Notes: a model not told the origin generated them from the letters alone. DNA of 64,000 bases from Terriglobales bacterium (GCA_035567895.1 DATMPC010000070.1:1-64000); one strand, 5' to 3'. Positions 9,287-19,588 are shown, counted from the stretch's first letter. Numbers and translations are program-made.

Positions 9287-11005
9287 CTAGTGGCTGCAAC
9301 CAACTCCATCGCTGACCGAAGTCAGAACTCCGGCGGCTGCGGTGACAGTACGGCTGAAGCAGGCGCCGGTGGAGTCGCTGTAGAAGTACTTTTCTGTGCT
9401 GCTCTGGTTTTGGTTCCCTGTCACGCCAAACGAAGAATTAAAGAGCAGGGTGTCGCTTGGCATATTGGTCCGCTGCAGGAAGGTAAAGCTGATGGGGTGA
9501 TTGCCGATGCTGTGCAATTCTCCTCGTGTGAGTCTTTCATCGATACTCGTCGCCTGCGTGAAGGTGCCATCAGGATTCTGGGTAAACGAGAAATTCAGCG
9601 CTAACGGATATTCCGCATGCAGGAAAGTATTCTCCTCATGTCCTTCTCCCCTGCGGCTGGTCAGCGAAGAGATCGTTGTCTTCTGGTTGGCATTCTGCAC
9701 GTCGGGCGTGCCGGTTGGAGTGGTCGCGTTTACACGGAACGTCTGTACGCTGGAGAAGTCGATGTTCTGATTGATTTCAGTTCGTATCTCGACGTGAGCG
9801 GTCTTGACGAAGCCTGCAAGTTCGAATGCTCTTGAGGAACTCACGCTCACCGTACCTGTAACCGTGCCATCGGCTGCCGTAGAAAGGTTCTCGACCACAC
9901 TTGGATTCGCTGTGCCAATCGTATTTGTGGTCACCTCTCCGGTTACCTGAGTCGACGCCGCATCGAGATAGAGCAGCAGCGTCCCGGAAGTCGCAAAGAA
10001 ATTTCCATTATTGAACACACTGAACGCGATTTGATGCAGCTTGCCATCGCTGAGCGGACCGGCAAATGGCGTGAGATCGACACGGTATGGAGAGAAGTTC
10101 AAGGTTTCAATTCCGGGAACGGGGCGCCAGAGAAAAGGATCGATGCCGCCCGTGTAGATCCAGGGATATATGGGAGCCACGCCCGCCGGCTGTCCGTCGA
10201 TGGCGACCTCTACCTCGCGGAAGGCGGTTGAGCCGCACGACTCCAGTTCACCTGCGACATCATTGGGCACGCAGAAATACCAGAATTCGTCGCCGATTTG
10301 GCTTTGCGCAATGATATCGAGGTAGGCACGCTCGATATTCGTGGGAAGAGCGAAGGTGCGCACGTTCTGATCGGCGGGGGAAAAGAGAAATACGCTGCCG
10401 CCGTCAGGTCCGCCCGTCATGGGCAGCACGACATCTGCGCTGCGTGGGGGTTGTTGAGATTGCGCCAAAGGATAAAACTGCAGGCTCGCGCTTCCAAACA
10501 GCACGCCGGTGAAAGTGCTGTTCACGATGTTGCCGAGATCTGCTCTGCCAGGTTGGGGCACAGTGAAGAGCGCGCTGTAGTCGGTGACATCGCTCTCGAC
10601 ATGCCAGGAGCGGGCCACGGTCCGCGACGGCTCAGGCGTGGTGCCGAAGTAGACGTTTGTCCCGCCGATCCAGACGTTGGCCGTGCGGTCAAACTGACGG
10701 CCCGCTGTAACGCTATAGTCCGCCTGAAAGACAACTTTTGCCCAAGGACCCGGGCATTGCGCGGGAGGAGTATATGGGAATGTCTTAGGAGTGAAATCGG
10801 CAAACATCAGATTGGAAAACAGCTGAACTGTGCAAGGTTGCGTGCCCGGTCGCGCGATCGGTGGATCGGCTGTGACAGTGTTTGCCGATCCGATCTGCGG
10901 AGTACTGGGCGCCGTTCGCGTTTGTGCTGCGCTGCAGACGGACAAACACGCGATCGTCAGGAAGGCGAGCGGAGGTCTGATTGCCAAGAATGAGGATAGA
11001 CTCAT
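9287..11005 (-). CDS. Secreted PNGase A-like peptide N-glycanase homologue
   Basis: This is an exported protein of about 572 residues with a signal peptide (PPLAFLTIACLSVCSAAQ). The middle and C-terminal parts resemble the peptide-N4-(N-acetyl-beta-glucosaminyl)asparagine amidase A family of plants and fungi. Recognisable stretches are DEFWYFCVPND, FREVEVAIDGQPAG, YPWIYTGGIDPFLWRP and the strand YRVDLTPFAGPLSDGKLH. Family members remove N-linked glycans from glycopeptides; whether this one does is inferred, and it could act on other amide-linked glycans. A two-jelly-roll architecture is expected. The ATG at 11005 has GGAG eight bases upstream; an in-frame ATG at 11011 sits too close to that site. 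It is monocistronic with divergent spacing from its neighbours. Confidence 0.75.
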   Translation of the reverse strand: MSLSSFLAIRPPLAFLTIACLSVCSAAQTRTAPSTPQIGSANTVTADPPIARPGTQPCTVQLFSNLMFADFTPKTFPYTPPAQCPGPWAKVVFQADYSVTAGRQFDRTANVWIGGTNVYFGTTPEPSRTVARSWHVESDVTDYSALFTVPQPGRADLGNIVNSTFTGVLFGSASLQFYPLAQSQQPPRSADVVLPMTGGPDGGSVFLFSPADQNVRTFALPTNIERAYLDIIAQSQIGDEFWYFCVPNDVAGELESCGSTAFREVEVAIDGQPAGVAPIYPWIYTGGIDPFLWRPVPGIETLNFSPYRVDLTPFAGPLSDGKLHQIAFSVFNNGNFFATSGTLLLYLDAASTQVTGEVTTNTIGTANPSVVENLSTAADGTVTGTVSVSSSRAFELAGFVKTAHVEIRTEINQNIDFSSVQTFRVNATTPTGTPDVQNANQKTTISSLTSRRGEGHEENTFLHAEYPLALNFSFTQNPDGTFTQATSIDERLTRGELHSIGNHPISFTFLQRTNMPSDTLLFNSSFGVTGNQNQSSTEKYFYSDSTGACFSRTVTAAAGVLTSVSDGVGCSH

Positions 11006-11271
11006 GTTCATGACTCCTTCACAGTGAGATAAGAGAAGAGGCTGTCATCGGAGGCTCCTAAGAATAAACGTCAAAAGAGAACGGCGGCAAGTGCTCGGCC
11101 CGTGATCCACGCTTCCTCCCAGGCGGCATCGCATTCGTCGGTGTCCCACGCTTGATCTTTCCCTTAATGACGATGATTCTCGCGCGAGGGATCCAATTTG
11201 GCACCCGTGCAGAGAGGACGCTTGCGGTGCCATTTCGGCACTGCGGCTTTAGCTTCACCTCGTCGCGTCTC

Positions 11272-11691
11272 TCAACGACGGGCAAACGCGCAAACAAATC
11301 CGGCAACGTAGAGCAACGTCGCCGCCGAGACTCCGATCAATGGCGCCTTAAACCAGAAGACTCGGGCCAGGACAACATACGCCACCAGCACCAGCAATCC
11401 GAGCCCGATCAGGAAATACGACTTTCGCAGCACTTCCCATTGGCACACGACCAGGTAACCATAAAGCAAGCCGAACAGGATCAACGCTATGCTGTGACTG
11501 ACGTTGAACCCGATCCACGCCTTCCACATCGTCATTTCGCTGGAGATACGAGGTGGAACCTGCTTCATCGCCGTCTCCAGCTGCTCTTCGGTAGGGCTGA
11601 AGTTGTGGGTGAAGAACGTGTACTCCAGATGCACGCTCCCGAGGTACAGGATCATCGCAGCAGATGCGCCAATCAGGATTCGCGAGATCAT
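11272..11691 (-). CDS. Small four-helix integral membrane protein
   Basis: This is a protein of about 139 residues with four hydrophobic helices: ILIGASAAMILYLGSVHL at the N-terminus, then AWIGFNVSHSIALILFGLLYG, FLIGLGLLVLVAYVVLARV and APLIGVSAATLLYVAGFVCA. A soluble loop between helices 1 and 2 (FSPTEEQLETAMKQVP) contains a short amphipathic helix. I do not recognise a family with certainty. The ATG at 11691 directly before the first helix is preferred over an upstream in-frame start. The plus-strand frames over the same bases are shadows. Confidence 0.65.
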   Translation of the reverse strand: MISRILIGASAAMILYLGSVHLEYTFFTHNFSPTEEQLETAMKQVPPRISSEMTMWKAWIGFNVSHSIALILFGLLYGYLVVCQWEVLRKSYFLIGLGLLVLVAYVVLARVFWFKAPLIGVSAATLLYVAGFVCAFARR

Positions 11692-12035
11692 GGTTTCGGC
11701 TTCTCGCCGGCGCCGCAAACTGCACTGGCGAAGCTATAGTGTACTGGGTGGAATTCGATGAACCGCAAAGAGATCTGCGTGGCTCTATGACTTCGGCGGC
11801 CAGCCGCGGGCAGCACGCGCATTCTTCCTCAAGTACCAGGACCGAATTCTTTTTTGGTACTCAAATACAGATCTCAGCTGAGAAGCGCTTCTGATATGAG
11901 AGGCCCTGGACCGGTTTTCGCTGATTGCTGAATGCTGAGTGCTGATTGCTGCTCTCTCTTGTGGCCTGTCACGTCCGTTCGCCAATCTGACGGAGAACTG
12001 CCGGCAGTGGAGTATGGACTGCCCCAGAGCGAGGG
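11692..12035. other. Intergenic spacer with GCTGATTGCTGA repeat
   Basis: No gene is seen. Positions 11919-11952 are a run of near-repeats of the heptamer-like unit TGCTGA(T/G)TGC. The complementary version (GCAGTCAGCACTCAGC) occurs at about 18345-18363 and 22034-22052, marking a dispersed repeat family of this genome. Confidence 0.5.
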
Positions 12036-12497
12036 ATGAACAAAGATTCGATGGCGCTGATATTCGATGACGCTCTCCGTGTGCCACATGCGTTTTGCTG
12101 GTTTGGAGCTATTCCTGCCCCTGAACTAGATGCGTGGACGCAACGTGCTCAGATCCAACTCCCACCTGATCTGCTTGAATTCTGGCGTATCACTGGTGGC
12201 GGAGACCTGTTTGAGTCCGAAACGATACTTCGGCCCAGTGTTGAGAGTGCTCCAAATCAGTGTTTCGTAATCGGTGACGATACCGAATCTTTCAACGAGG
12301 CGCTCAAGAAGGAAGGAATGGCGCCGAACCTCTTTGTTTTTCAGAGGGGATGCTTTTTGTCTGCTATCGACCTGCCCACTGCCAAGTACGTGACTCTGTC
12401 GTCGACATACGCTCCCCAATCAGAATTCAAGTCTCTGGAGGAATGGTACTTAGAAACGCTGCGACCCGAGTTCGCGCCACGGTATGGGTTGGATTAG
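12036..12497 (+). CDS. SMI1/KNR4 (SUKH)-like protein
   Basis: This is a 153-residue soluble protein. The motif LPPDLLEFWRITGGGDLFESE followed by a proline-rich strand is the core pattern of SMI1/KNR4-SUKH domains, where an L-P-x-x-[YL] helix precedes a glycine-containing turn. The middle VIGDDTESF and the C-terminal EWYLETL helix also fit. SUKH proteins are often immunity proteins of contact-dependent or polymorphic toxins, but no toxin gene lies beside it, so it may be an orphan immunity gene or a housekeeping family member. GAGGG directly abuts the ATG, so an internal ATG at 12051 is possible. Confidence 0.6.
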   Translation: MNKDSMALIFDDALRVPHAFCWFGAIPAPELDAWTQRAQIQLPPDLLEFWRITGGGDLFESETILRPSVESAPNQCFVIGDDTESFNEALKKEGMAPNLFVFQRGCFLSAIDLPTAKYVTLSSTYAPQSEFKSLEEWYLETLRPEFAPRYGLD

Positions 12498-12639
12498 TGC
12501 TGCAGGTTGAATGAGTGGTCTTGATTGGAATCTCACTCGCAGATGCCTCGACGCGAGTTGTGAAACGCACCTTCAAATAGAGGAGAAGGGTGCGGCACCC
12601 GGCAGGCTGGCGATTTTCCCTGGCTCCGATTTTCCCGTC

Positions 12640-15342
12640 CTATTGGAAGTTTGTAATCAGTACTGCATCGCGGGTTTGATTGCCACGTGAGAGAACCAAT
12701 TGTTTCCCGTCAGGTGACCAAGCAAAGTCAAAGATCAAGTCGGAGGTAAATTTCGTTAGCTGTTTTGGGGAGCTACCGTCCACAGGCTGATTCCACAGGT
12801 TCGACACACCGTTCCTGGTCACAACATACGTTATGGCGTGACCATCGGGGGTCCATCCAAGGGGAGCTCGGAAGACAGGCGAGACCCAAGGCCGTGCTTC
12901 GAACGTCTTCAGCTGCGAGCCATCTTGCAATTGAATCACCGCCAGACGGCCGGCATATGTGCCTCGGTAGTTTGACCAGAAGGCAGCGAAGCGTCCGTCA
13001 GGCGATATCGACGTGTACGCAGTTAATGGGCGAAGTTCAGTCAATGCACTCGACTCGGTTCCATCCACCGTCATCTTCCATAGAGTAGGCGTTGAGTGCC
13101 GGAACGAACAGTACACGATAACTTTTCCATCAGCGGAGATTTGCGGATCTGTATCGGAACCGCCGTTAGTTAGTTGCTTCTTATTATTTCCGTCTGCATC
13201 CATTTTCCAAATCTGACCGCCGGAACTGAAGACAATTACCCGACCGTCGCGCGAAACGCTCATCGGGCCAACTTTGGTCGCATTTCCGGGAATCAACTGC
13301 GACGACGTGAGTCCAGCAGGACTCGTCATCCACACATCATTGAAGGAATGGTAGAGGATTCTTCCGTCCGCAGCCCAAGCAACGCTCGGAATCCCATCGC
13401 GCTTGCCTGTCCCGGCTGTGATTGGTCTTGAACCTGCCGCACTTACAAGCCAAAGAGTAGACAAGAGGTTCTTTTGTACCGTAACCAACTGTTTCGAATC
13501 AGGTGAGAAACTCAGGTCGTCGTAATCGTTCAAATCGTTTGTAATGCGACGAACTCCGCCACCTTGGGAATCAAGTAGCCATAATTTGCTGAGTGGTGTT
13601 TCGTTGTCCCGAGCCCTCACTAGCATCTGTGCAGAGCCGGGGAGCAAAGCTACGTGCGAGACGAGACGCCAGGGATACGACGACAGCGTTTGTCCATGGC
13701 CATCGGACACGTTGAAACTGCCTATGTAGCCGGTTACGTAGCCACTATCGCCTGCGGATCCGAGCTTTAGTGAGCCTACCGCAATCGAGTGACCGTCGTC
13801 GAACCAGGCCGGAGCGCCGCCTTGGGCAAATGCTCCCTTCGGCCACTTCATCGTAGTAATCGTCCTTTCGCCTGTGCCGTCGAGATTTGCCAGAACTAAA
13901 TTGTCGCCTGACACCTTGTCCCCGATAAAACTGCGTACGAATGCGATTTGACTCCTATCCGGCGAAAAACCGATCAAGCTATCAATGTCGCGCAAGACTC
14001 TCCGCTGAGTTCCTCCGAAAATAGGCATCTGATACAAGTTCCAAATTGCACCCTCTTCTGGCTTGTCATGACGGACAAGGTAAATCGAAGTGCCATCGGG
14101 AGAGAATGTCAGTCCGAGATAATCGTCCTCACTCGCTGGCGCGATTTGGACACTGCTTGCGGCCGCGATCTGACGAATCCAAATCCCCTGCTTTCCGGCG
14201 TTTTCTTCCACATAGGCCGCGTACTTGCCATCAGGAGAAATAGCCGCATGCTTGCAAGCTCCCGAATTAGTCAATTGAACAACTTGGAGGCTGTGGGTTC
14301 GAGGGAGGGTCGAGTCTGACTTCCAAAGTCGGAATATCAGAATACTGACAATCGTCACGGCAAGTACGCAAAACCCAGCAATCAGGACAGTCACGAGTTT
14401 TTGTCGGCTAACGGGCCCAGTGATCCTTTGATCGGCCTGGGATACATGCGTTGAATTTGAGTCGCGCAGGATGCGTTTCAAATCTGAACGCAATTCGGCA
14501 GCCGATTGGTAGCGGAGATCACGATCCTTATCGAGCGCCTTTTGGACCACATCTTCAAGCTTGAGCGGAAGCTCCGGGTTTAACCGCAATGGTGGAACAG
14601 GCGCACGGTTTAGGATGGCGTCGAAGATTTCCGCCGAACTGTCGCCTCGAAACGGCAGGGTTCCCGTCCCCATTTCGTACAAAACCGTGCCCAACGAGAA
14701 TAAGTCTGTTCGGGCATCCAGTTCCTTAGCTCGAACCTGCTCGGGCGACATGTACGCGATTGTCCCGACGGCGATACCGGGACTGGTCAGATGCTCGGCG
14801 CTCGATTCCATTGTGGGAGCCGACAACCCTCCCGCTGGTTCCAGCTTTCTGCCAGCAGTCACCTTTGCCAAGCCAAAATCCAGAATTTTTGCGTGCCGGC
14901 GTTTGGTGATAAAGATGTTTGCCGGTTTGATGTCGCGATGGACAATTCCTTCTGAGTGCGCTGCGTCCAGCCCTTCCGCGATCTCGATTCCCAGATCGAG
15001 AAGCAGTTCCACTTCCAGCGGACGGCCAGCGATCCGGTGCTTCAGGGTCATCCCATCAAGGAACTCCATTACGATGAATGTGCGTCCGTCTGACTCCCCG
15101 ATTTCGTGAATGGTGCAGATATTCGGATGATTCAGCGCAGATGCAGCTCGCGCCTCTCGCTGGAATCGGCTAAGTGCTTGCGGGTCACTGGCAACTTCGT
15201 CAGGAAGGAACTTGAGGGCAACAAACCGGCCGAGCTTCAGATCCTCCGCTTTGTACACCACTCCCATCCCACCGCCGCCAAGCCGCTCGATCACGCGATA
15301 GTGCGAGATAGTCTGGCCGACGAGTTGAGATGGGCTCGCCAT
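12640..15342 (-). CDS. Membrane Ser/Thr protein kinase with TolB-like WD40 propeller
   Basis: This 900-residue protein has a cytoplasmic PknB-type kinase domain at about 14-285, with glycine loop [20 protein letters not shown] lysine, catalytic [14 protein letters not shown] and [10 protein letters not shown]. All catalytic residues are present. A single membrane helix follows at about 310-335 ([22 protein letters not shown]). The large C-terminal part has PD40/WD40-like repeats ([79 protein letters not shown]). They would form an extracytoplasmic propeller that senses a ligand or partner. This architecture is very common in Acidobacteriota. Targets are unknown and no phosphatase is adjacent. 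Confidence 0.93.
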   Translation of the reverse strand: MASPSQLVGQTISHYRVIERLGGGGMGVVYKAEDLKLGRFVALKFLPDEVASDPQALSRFQREARAASALNHPNICTIHEIGESDGRTFIVMEFLDGMTLKHRIAGRPLEVELLLDLGIEIAEGLDAAHSEGIVHRDIKPANIFITKRRHAKILDFGLAKVTAGRKLEPAGGLSAPTMESSAEHLTSPGIAVGTIAYMSPEQVRAKELDARTDLFSLGTVLYEMGTGTLPFRGDSSAEIFDAILNRAPVPPLRLNPELPLKLEDVVQKALDKDRDLRYQSAAELRSDLKRILRDSNSTHVSQADQRITGPVSRQKLVTVLIAGFCVLAVTIVSILIFRLWKSDSTLPRTHSLQVVQLTNSGACKHAAISPDGKYAAYVEENAGKQGIWIRQIAAASSVQIAPASEDDYLGLTFSPDGTSIYLVRHDKPEEGAIWNLYQMPIFGGTQRRVLRDIDSLIGFSPDRSQIAFVRSFIGDKVSGDNLVLANLDGTGERTITTMKWPKGAFAQGGAPAWFDDGHSIAVGSLKLGSAGDSGYVTGYIGSFNVSDGHGQTLSSYPWRLVSHVALLPGSAQMLVRARDNETPLSKLWLLDSQGGGVRRITNDLNDYDDLSFSPDSKQLVTVQKNLLSTLWLVSAAGSRPITAGTGKRDGIPSVAWAADGRILYHSFNDVWMTSPAGLTSSQLIPGNATKVGPMSVSRDGRVIVFSSGGQIWKMDADGNNKKQLTNGGSDTDPQISADGKVIVYCSFRHSTPTLWKMTVDGTESSALTELRPLTAYTSISPDGRFAAFWSNYRGTYAGRLAVIQLQDGSQLKTFEARPWVSPVFRAPLGWTPDGHAITYVVTRNGVSNLWNQPVDGSSPKQLTKFTSDLIFDFAWSPDGKQLVLSRGNQTRDAVLITNFQ

Positions 15343-15536
15343 TGGGCGGGAATGTTATGGGGGTGAGCAGAGTAAGTCAACGACGGAGTTCAGTTACGGG
15401 CCAATGACAGCATGGATAGGCGCACCCTGCGAACCGCGCAGAGTGCGGCACCCACGCTTTGGCAATTCTAGGCAGAACAACAGAAGGATGCGCTACCCGC
15501 CCAGGTGTGGCGCGGTGATTTTGCTATGCTGGCGAA
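15343..15536. other. Spacer with GTGCGGCACCC-type repeat
   Basis: The spacer separates the divergent kinase gene and the HEPN-like gene. It holds GTGCGGCACCC at about 15442-15452, matching GGTGCGGCACCC at 12589-12600. The kinase start has no strong Shine-Dalgarno; no promoter is obvious. Confidence 0.4.
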
Positions 15537-16349
15537 GTGCCTGCTCCGCCAAAGGATCCCACTGCGTTCTTTGCGAAGTTAGATAGGGCTGAAGAACTCA
15601 TCTTCAACCTCAGAGTTGCATGGGCCGACTTTGCAATTGACACTGACGCATATCCGGTTGAATTCGAGGATGACCCAGGTGGGCGAACTTATCGGCTTAG
15701 CGACGCTCTTCCCGTTCCGGTCACGATGCCACTCATTGCCGGAGATGCGATCCACAATCTAAGAAGTGCCCTAGATCATCTTGCCTATCGATTAGTCTGC
15801 GTGGGAACGAACTCAAGCGGTCCATTCGATAAGGTGTACTTTCCGATTGCCAAGCTGGAGAAGGACCGCAAGGCTAAACTTAAGAAACTCGAGACGCAAC
15901 TCTCGCGAATAGCGGTGAAGGAGCTTGAGAAGATCGAGGCTAACGAAGGAGGCTCAGACGAACTCCTATGGCACCTTCACTGCCTGAACAATATCGACAA
16001 GCACCGCCTACTACTCACTGTAAACTCGCAAACCAGAATGCAGAGCATGGCTCCGAGCCAAGTTAGAGAACTAGCGAAGAACTTCCTCGGTATTGCTTCG
16101 ATTGATTCCGAACACAGTCATCGAGCGTTTCTCACCGAATCGTGGAAACCAGCCTTCGATCTTAATAGGGGCGACCGCTTGGCGTGGGTTTCGGAAGCGG
16201 ACGTACAGGAGCATATGTACTTTCATTTTGAGCTCGCCTTTGGGGAACCCGCCGCCCTCAAGGGCAAACCCGTCGTGGAGAATCTGTTGAATATCCATCA
16301 TCGAATCCGAGGGTATTTTATGGAGTTTGACCGTCTAGGGCTCCTCTAA
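15537..16349 (+). CDS. HEPN-like protein of unknown function
   Basis: This is a 270-residue, mostly helical soluble protein starting at GTG. Around residue 72 it has the segment GDAIHNLRSALDHLAY. The R-x4-H spacing inside this (RSALDH) fits the catalytic motif of HEPN ribonucleases. A second conserved-looking segment, HLHCLNNIDKHRLLL, follows at about 145. I cannot place it in a named family. HEPN proteins are often toxins or defence effectors, but many proteins with this NLRSALDHL segment are uncharacterised. Composition is AT-richer than the kinase upstream. It is 126 bases ahead of the next gene on the same strand, so the two may be cotranscribed. Confidence 0.6.
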   Translation: MPAPPKDPTAFFAKLDRAEELIFNLRVAWADFAIDTDAYPVEFEDDPGGRTYRLSDALPVPVTMPLIAGDAIHNLRSALDHLAYRLVCVGTNSSGPFDKVYFPIAKLEKDRKAKLKKLETQLSRIAVKELEKIEANEGGSDELLWHLHCLNNIDKHRLLLTVNSQTRMQSMAPSQVRELAKNFLGIASIDSEHSHRAFLTESWKPAFDLNRGDRLAWVSEADVQEHMYFHFELAFGEPAALKGKPVVENLLNIHHRIRGYFMEFDRLGLL

Positions 16350-16475
16350 CTCCTTCAAGTAGAATCTGCCGCATGCAGGCGAAGACGTCTCCGATCCTTC
16401 GTTTGGGACCGGCGGAACGAGAGGACGCGGCTCGCCAGGCCATCCGCCCCACATCACACTGGAGGATAAGCGAAA

Positions 16476-18197
16476 GTGAGCCGTTACGCAGTTCTCATTA
16501 CTTACCGGGAAGTCGTTGGACGAGAATCCAAGCTGCTTGATCTCCTGGGATTATTGGCAAAGTATCAACGGAACGAAGTGATTTTTTTGTTAGCAAAGCT
16601 GAATTGTGTACTCGGAACTTGGCAGAATAATTTGGACTTTGATGTCGATGCTAAGCTTACCCGAACTTTCCTGCCGTCGTATTCAAAGAAAATCGACCAA
16701 ATCCGCAGTGGCACTAACTTCCGAATCCTGTTCTCGCGGATCGGACTTCTATATCTGGTCAAACAATCCTCTATCGCCTGTGCGGAAAGTGGCTTATGGC
16801 CAAAAACTGAGCACGACTTTGAGGCGATTGGGCTTGCGTGCCTGATGGCGAACGATCTGATGCTGCCTTTTGTTCCTTCGCCCCAAGATGGCACGCTGGA
16901 GAAACTCGCGAATACTCTCCCTTTCTCGGACTATGTGCCGCACGACCAGTACCCAATGGAAATTGCTAGGGCCCGAAAAATGTTCGAAATGGCCGCAAGC
17001 GAGCAATCGTTGAGGTCTAGGAGCGACTTCGTTCCTGTCAACGCAGAATTCGAGAAGGCAATGGGTAATTCCTATACCGCCTTTAGCGAGTTAGTGTTTG
17101 GCTGCGCAACAAAGTTCCTCAATGTTCGACTCGAAGATTTGCCTTCACCAGAGGCCATGATCCTGCGAGGCACATTCTTTCAAAAGTCGGCGATTCCCCC
17201 CGACAAGGCAAAACGCTTCTTTGACAAAATCACAATTCCAGAACCGGAGCTTGCCAACAAGATCCGTTCATCTAGCGATAGGCCTGGAGATGACTTGACG
17301 TTGTTTCAAGCTCACCCACTTATTGAAGTTGGTTCCTCCATCTACACGTGCCTTGATCCCGGGTTCCTTGTCGGGAAGGCTGGTCGCGGTCTGTTCTGGA
17401 CGATTTTCTCCGAGCTGGAGAGTAAACAGAGGAGTCGACTCTTCTCATTTTGGGGTGCAGTGTTCGAACTATATGTGAACTCAATAATGTCTAGAAGCTA
17501 CAAAGCCGGAGGACGTTTCATTGCGGAACCTAAATTCAAGAATGGCGACCAAGCGTTTGACGCATGTCTCTTAGAGGGCCAACGGCTCCTCACATTTGAA
17601 CACAAGAGCAGCACGATTAGAGCCGACTGCAAGTACGGAGGCGATGTTGCGAAGCTTAGAAAAGAGCTCCATCTAAAGTTTATCGACGGCGACGACGAGG
17701 GCGCAAAAGGAGTCGCTCAGCTCAGCAAAAGCATTTCCCGCTTCCTAGATGGGGAGCGCATCGAAGGTATCTGCCACAGTAGTGTGACTAAGATATACCC
17801 GATCTTGATATGCCTGGACGACAGCGTTTCTGTTCCCTATCTGGGAAAATACTTCAACGAACAATTCGATCTTGTGTTTCAGAGAGATAAATTTGCACAA
17901 ACCGTGTCTCCAGTTTTTACGCTAAATGTTTCCGATGTCGAGAGTGTTCTGGGGTATTTGAACCGTTTTATGCTGTCAGACATTCTGGATAGCTTTTATT
18001 CTCAGAATCAGGGGATGTTTGGTTCGCTGTCGAGGTCCGAAGTCCCGTTACTGAAAAATGTAGAGCCAGGACCCAACCTCGTTCGACAGGATTTCGCTGA
18101 ATTTGGCAGACGCATAGAAAAGGACCTTTTTCCGGACGAAGCGGATTCTAAACCGACTTCCGAGGACGCAGCACTTCGAAAGAATGGTCCGCGGTAA
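16476..18197 (+). CDS. Large unknown protein with PD-(D/E)XK-like nuclease signature
   Basis: This 573-residue protein starts at GTG, with GGAGG and GATAAGCG upstream. No family is recognised. The N-terminal half is helical (LLDLLGLLAKYQRNEV and similar). In the C-terminal half, SFWGAVFELYVNSIM precedes FKNGDQAFDACLLEG and LLTFEHKSS. An Asp on a strand followed about 15 residues later by E-x-K on the next strand is the core of the PD-(D/E)XK nuclease fold, with the preceding ExY helix as seen in restriction-type proteins. A Lys-rich helix (GGDVAKLRKELHLKF) and AQLSKSISRF follow. Low GC and an unusual neighbour suggest acquisition by transfer. The nuclease activity is inferred only from the motif. 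Confidence 0.6.
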   Translation: MSRYAVLITYREVVGRESKLLDLLGLLAKYQRNEVIFLLAKLNCVLGTWQNNLDFDVDAKLTRTFLPSYSKKIDQIRSGTNFRILFSRIGLLYLVKQSSIACAESGLWPKTEHDFEAIGLACLMANDLMLPFVPSPQDGTLEKLANTLPFSDYVPHDQYPMEIARARKMFEMAASEQSLRSRSDFVPVNAEFEKAMGNSYTAFSELVFGCATKFLNVRLEDLPSPEAMILRGTFFQKSAIPPDKAKRFFDKITIPEPELANKIRSSSDRPGDDLTLFQAHPLIEVGSSIYTCLDPGFLVGKAGRGLFWTIFSELESKQRSRLFSFWGAVFELYVNSIMSRSYKAGGRFIAEPKFKNGDQAFDACLLEGQRLLTFEHKSSTIRADCKYGGDVAKLRKELHLKFIDGDDEGAKGVAQLSKSISRFLDGERIEGICHSSVTKIYPILICLDDSVSVPYLGKYFNEQFDLVFQRDKFAQTVSPVFTLNVSDVESVLGYLNRFMLSDILDSFYSQNQGMFGSLSRSEVPLLKNVEPGPNLVRQDFAEFGRRIEKDLFPDEADSKPTSEDAALRKNGPR

Positions 18198-18548
18198 GTG
18201 CACGGGGCCGGGGCCTTTTTTTGGCGGGGTGCCCTGCCCTTGGTTCTGTTCTTCCCTTACCGAACCATGAAGCGGGTTGCCGTCCTCTCCGTCCGCCGCG
18301 GCGGAGAGGGTGGGCGGGAGATGATGTGGGCGACTCTTCGAAAGGCAGCAGTCAGCACTCAGCCGTCAGCAATGAGCTAAAGCAACATCAAGCACTCGCC
18401 AGCAAGACTTGAGTTCACTCGCCATTCGCTTAACTTCCGGATAGCCCGTCGTTCGGCAGGACGCGCTATCGTAATTTCTTGCTATACAGTGTTTCCGGCA
18501 GCACGTGCGGTCTCGAAGTAGCTCGGACTCCGCAAATAGGAGGATCGA
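18198..18548. repeat. Spacer made of dispersed repeats
   Basis: No gene. The spacer includes GGGTGCCCTGCCCT (about 18226-18239), GTCCGCCGCGGCGGAGAG followed by GGTGGG (18291-18314) and AAGGCAGCAGTCAGCACTC (about 18342-18360). All three reappear between 21362 and 22052. A run of seven T at 18218-18224 after GGGGCCGGGGCC may end the upstream transcript. The ribosome site AGGAGG of the next gene lies at 18539-18544. Confidence 0.55.
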
Positions 18549-19373
18549 ATGGCGCAAGTATGGTTAGTCACAGGTAGCTCTCGCGGTCTGGGTCGCGCCA
18601 TTGTCGAAGCGGGCCTTTTGGCGGGCAATAAGGTGTTGGCGACAGCTCGCGACATTGAGTCACTGCGTGAGCTATCGGAGCGCTACGGTGACCAGGTGAA
18701 GCTCTTCGAGCTGGACGTGACCGACGAGTCGTCGGCTGCCGGTGCGGTGAAGACGGCAATCGATGCGTTTGGCTCGCTGGACGTTGTTATCAACAATGCA
18801 GGATATGGCAATCTCTCGTCCGTCGAAGATACGCCGATGTCGGATTTCCGCGCACAGATAGAAACCAATCTCTTCGGGACAATCATCGTGACGAAGGCAG
18901 CTCTCCCATACTTTCGCGAAAGGAAGGCGGGCCATTTCGTTCAGTTTTCCTCGATGGGCGGAAGGATCGGACCCCCAGGGCGCGGGCCTTATTCGGCGGC
19001 GAAATGGGGAGTAGAAGGTTTCTCCGAAGTTTTGTCGCGCGAAGTGGCACCGCTTGGCATCAAGGTCACGATCGTCGAGCCGGGTGGCTTCCGCACGGAC
19101 TTTGCCGGCAGTTCGACCAAGCTGAGCGAAGGGCATCCCGAATACGACTCGACTGTTGGAGCAACGGCCAGGTTTCAGCGCGCCTATAACGGTAAGCAGC
19201 CCGGAGACCCGAAGAAGGCGGCTCAAGCGATCGTTCGGCTGACGCAGGAACAGAAACCTCCGTTGCGGCTGTTGCTCGGCAGCGATGCGTATAACGGGGC
19301 GGAGAAGAACGACCTTGCACGATTAGAAGAAGCGAGAGCCTGGAAAGAACTCAGCCTGTCCACCGATTTCTAG
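18549..19373 (+). CDS. Short-chain dehydrogenase/reductase (classical SDR)
   Basis: This is a 274-residue NAD(P)-dependent oxidoreductase. The Rossmann glycine motif TGSSRGLG is at residues 7-14, the adenine-pocket LDVTD near 58, NNAG near 81, the catalytic Ser in FVQFSSMGG, and Tyr-x3-Lys in YSAAKWG. The Arg residues after the first glycine favour NADPH. The sequence resembles the SDR group annotated as oxidoreductases acting on ketones or retinol-like substrates (EPGGFRTDFAG is characteristic of that group), but the substrate cannot be named. AGGAGG lies just upstream of the ATG. It is a single gene between repeat-rich spacers. Confidence 0.88.
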   Translation: MAQVWLVTGSSRGLGRAIVEAGLLAGNKVLATARDIESLRELSERYGDQVKLFELDVTDESSAAGAVKTAIDAFGSLDVVINNAGYGNLSSVEDTPMSDFRAQIETNLFGTIIVTKAALPYFRERKAGHFVQFSSMGGRIGPPGRGPYSAAKWGVEGFSEVLSREVAPLGIKVTIVEPGGFRTDFAGSSTKLSEGHPEYDSTVGATARFQRAYNGKQPGDPKKAAQAIVRLTQEQKPPLRLLLGSDAYNGAEKNDLARLEEARAWKELSLSTDF

Positions 19374-19588
19374 TCGGAGCCTGGCATGAACGTCTACCGT
19401 GGGAACAAACCCATTCCTCTCTGCCGAAGGCCGGCGCGTACCCTGAGAAGTCGAAGGGGAAGCGCCTAGAAAAAATGCATTTTGTTTTCATCGCTGCGCG
19501 CGTGGCGGGATGAAGAAAGCCGGGATGGAAGCGGAGACGTGGCGTCAATTTTGCCGTCTTAATGAGATATGGCTGGCAAGCACAACCG

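Noticed and set aside
10298-10993. 231-codon plus-strand frame opposite the PNGase A-like gene
   Set aside because: Arg/Cys/His-rich shadow translation of a clearly coding minus-strand gene.
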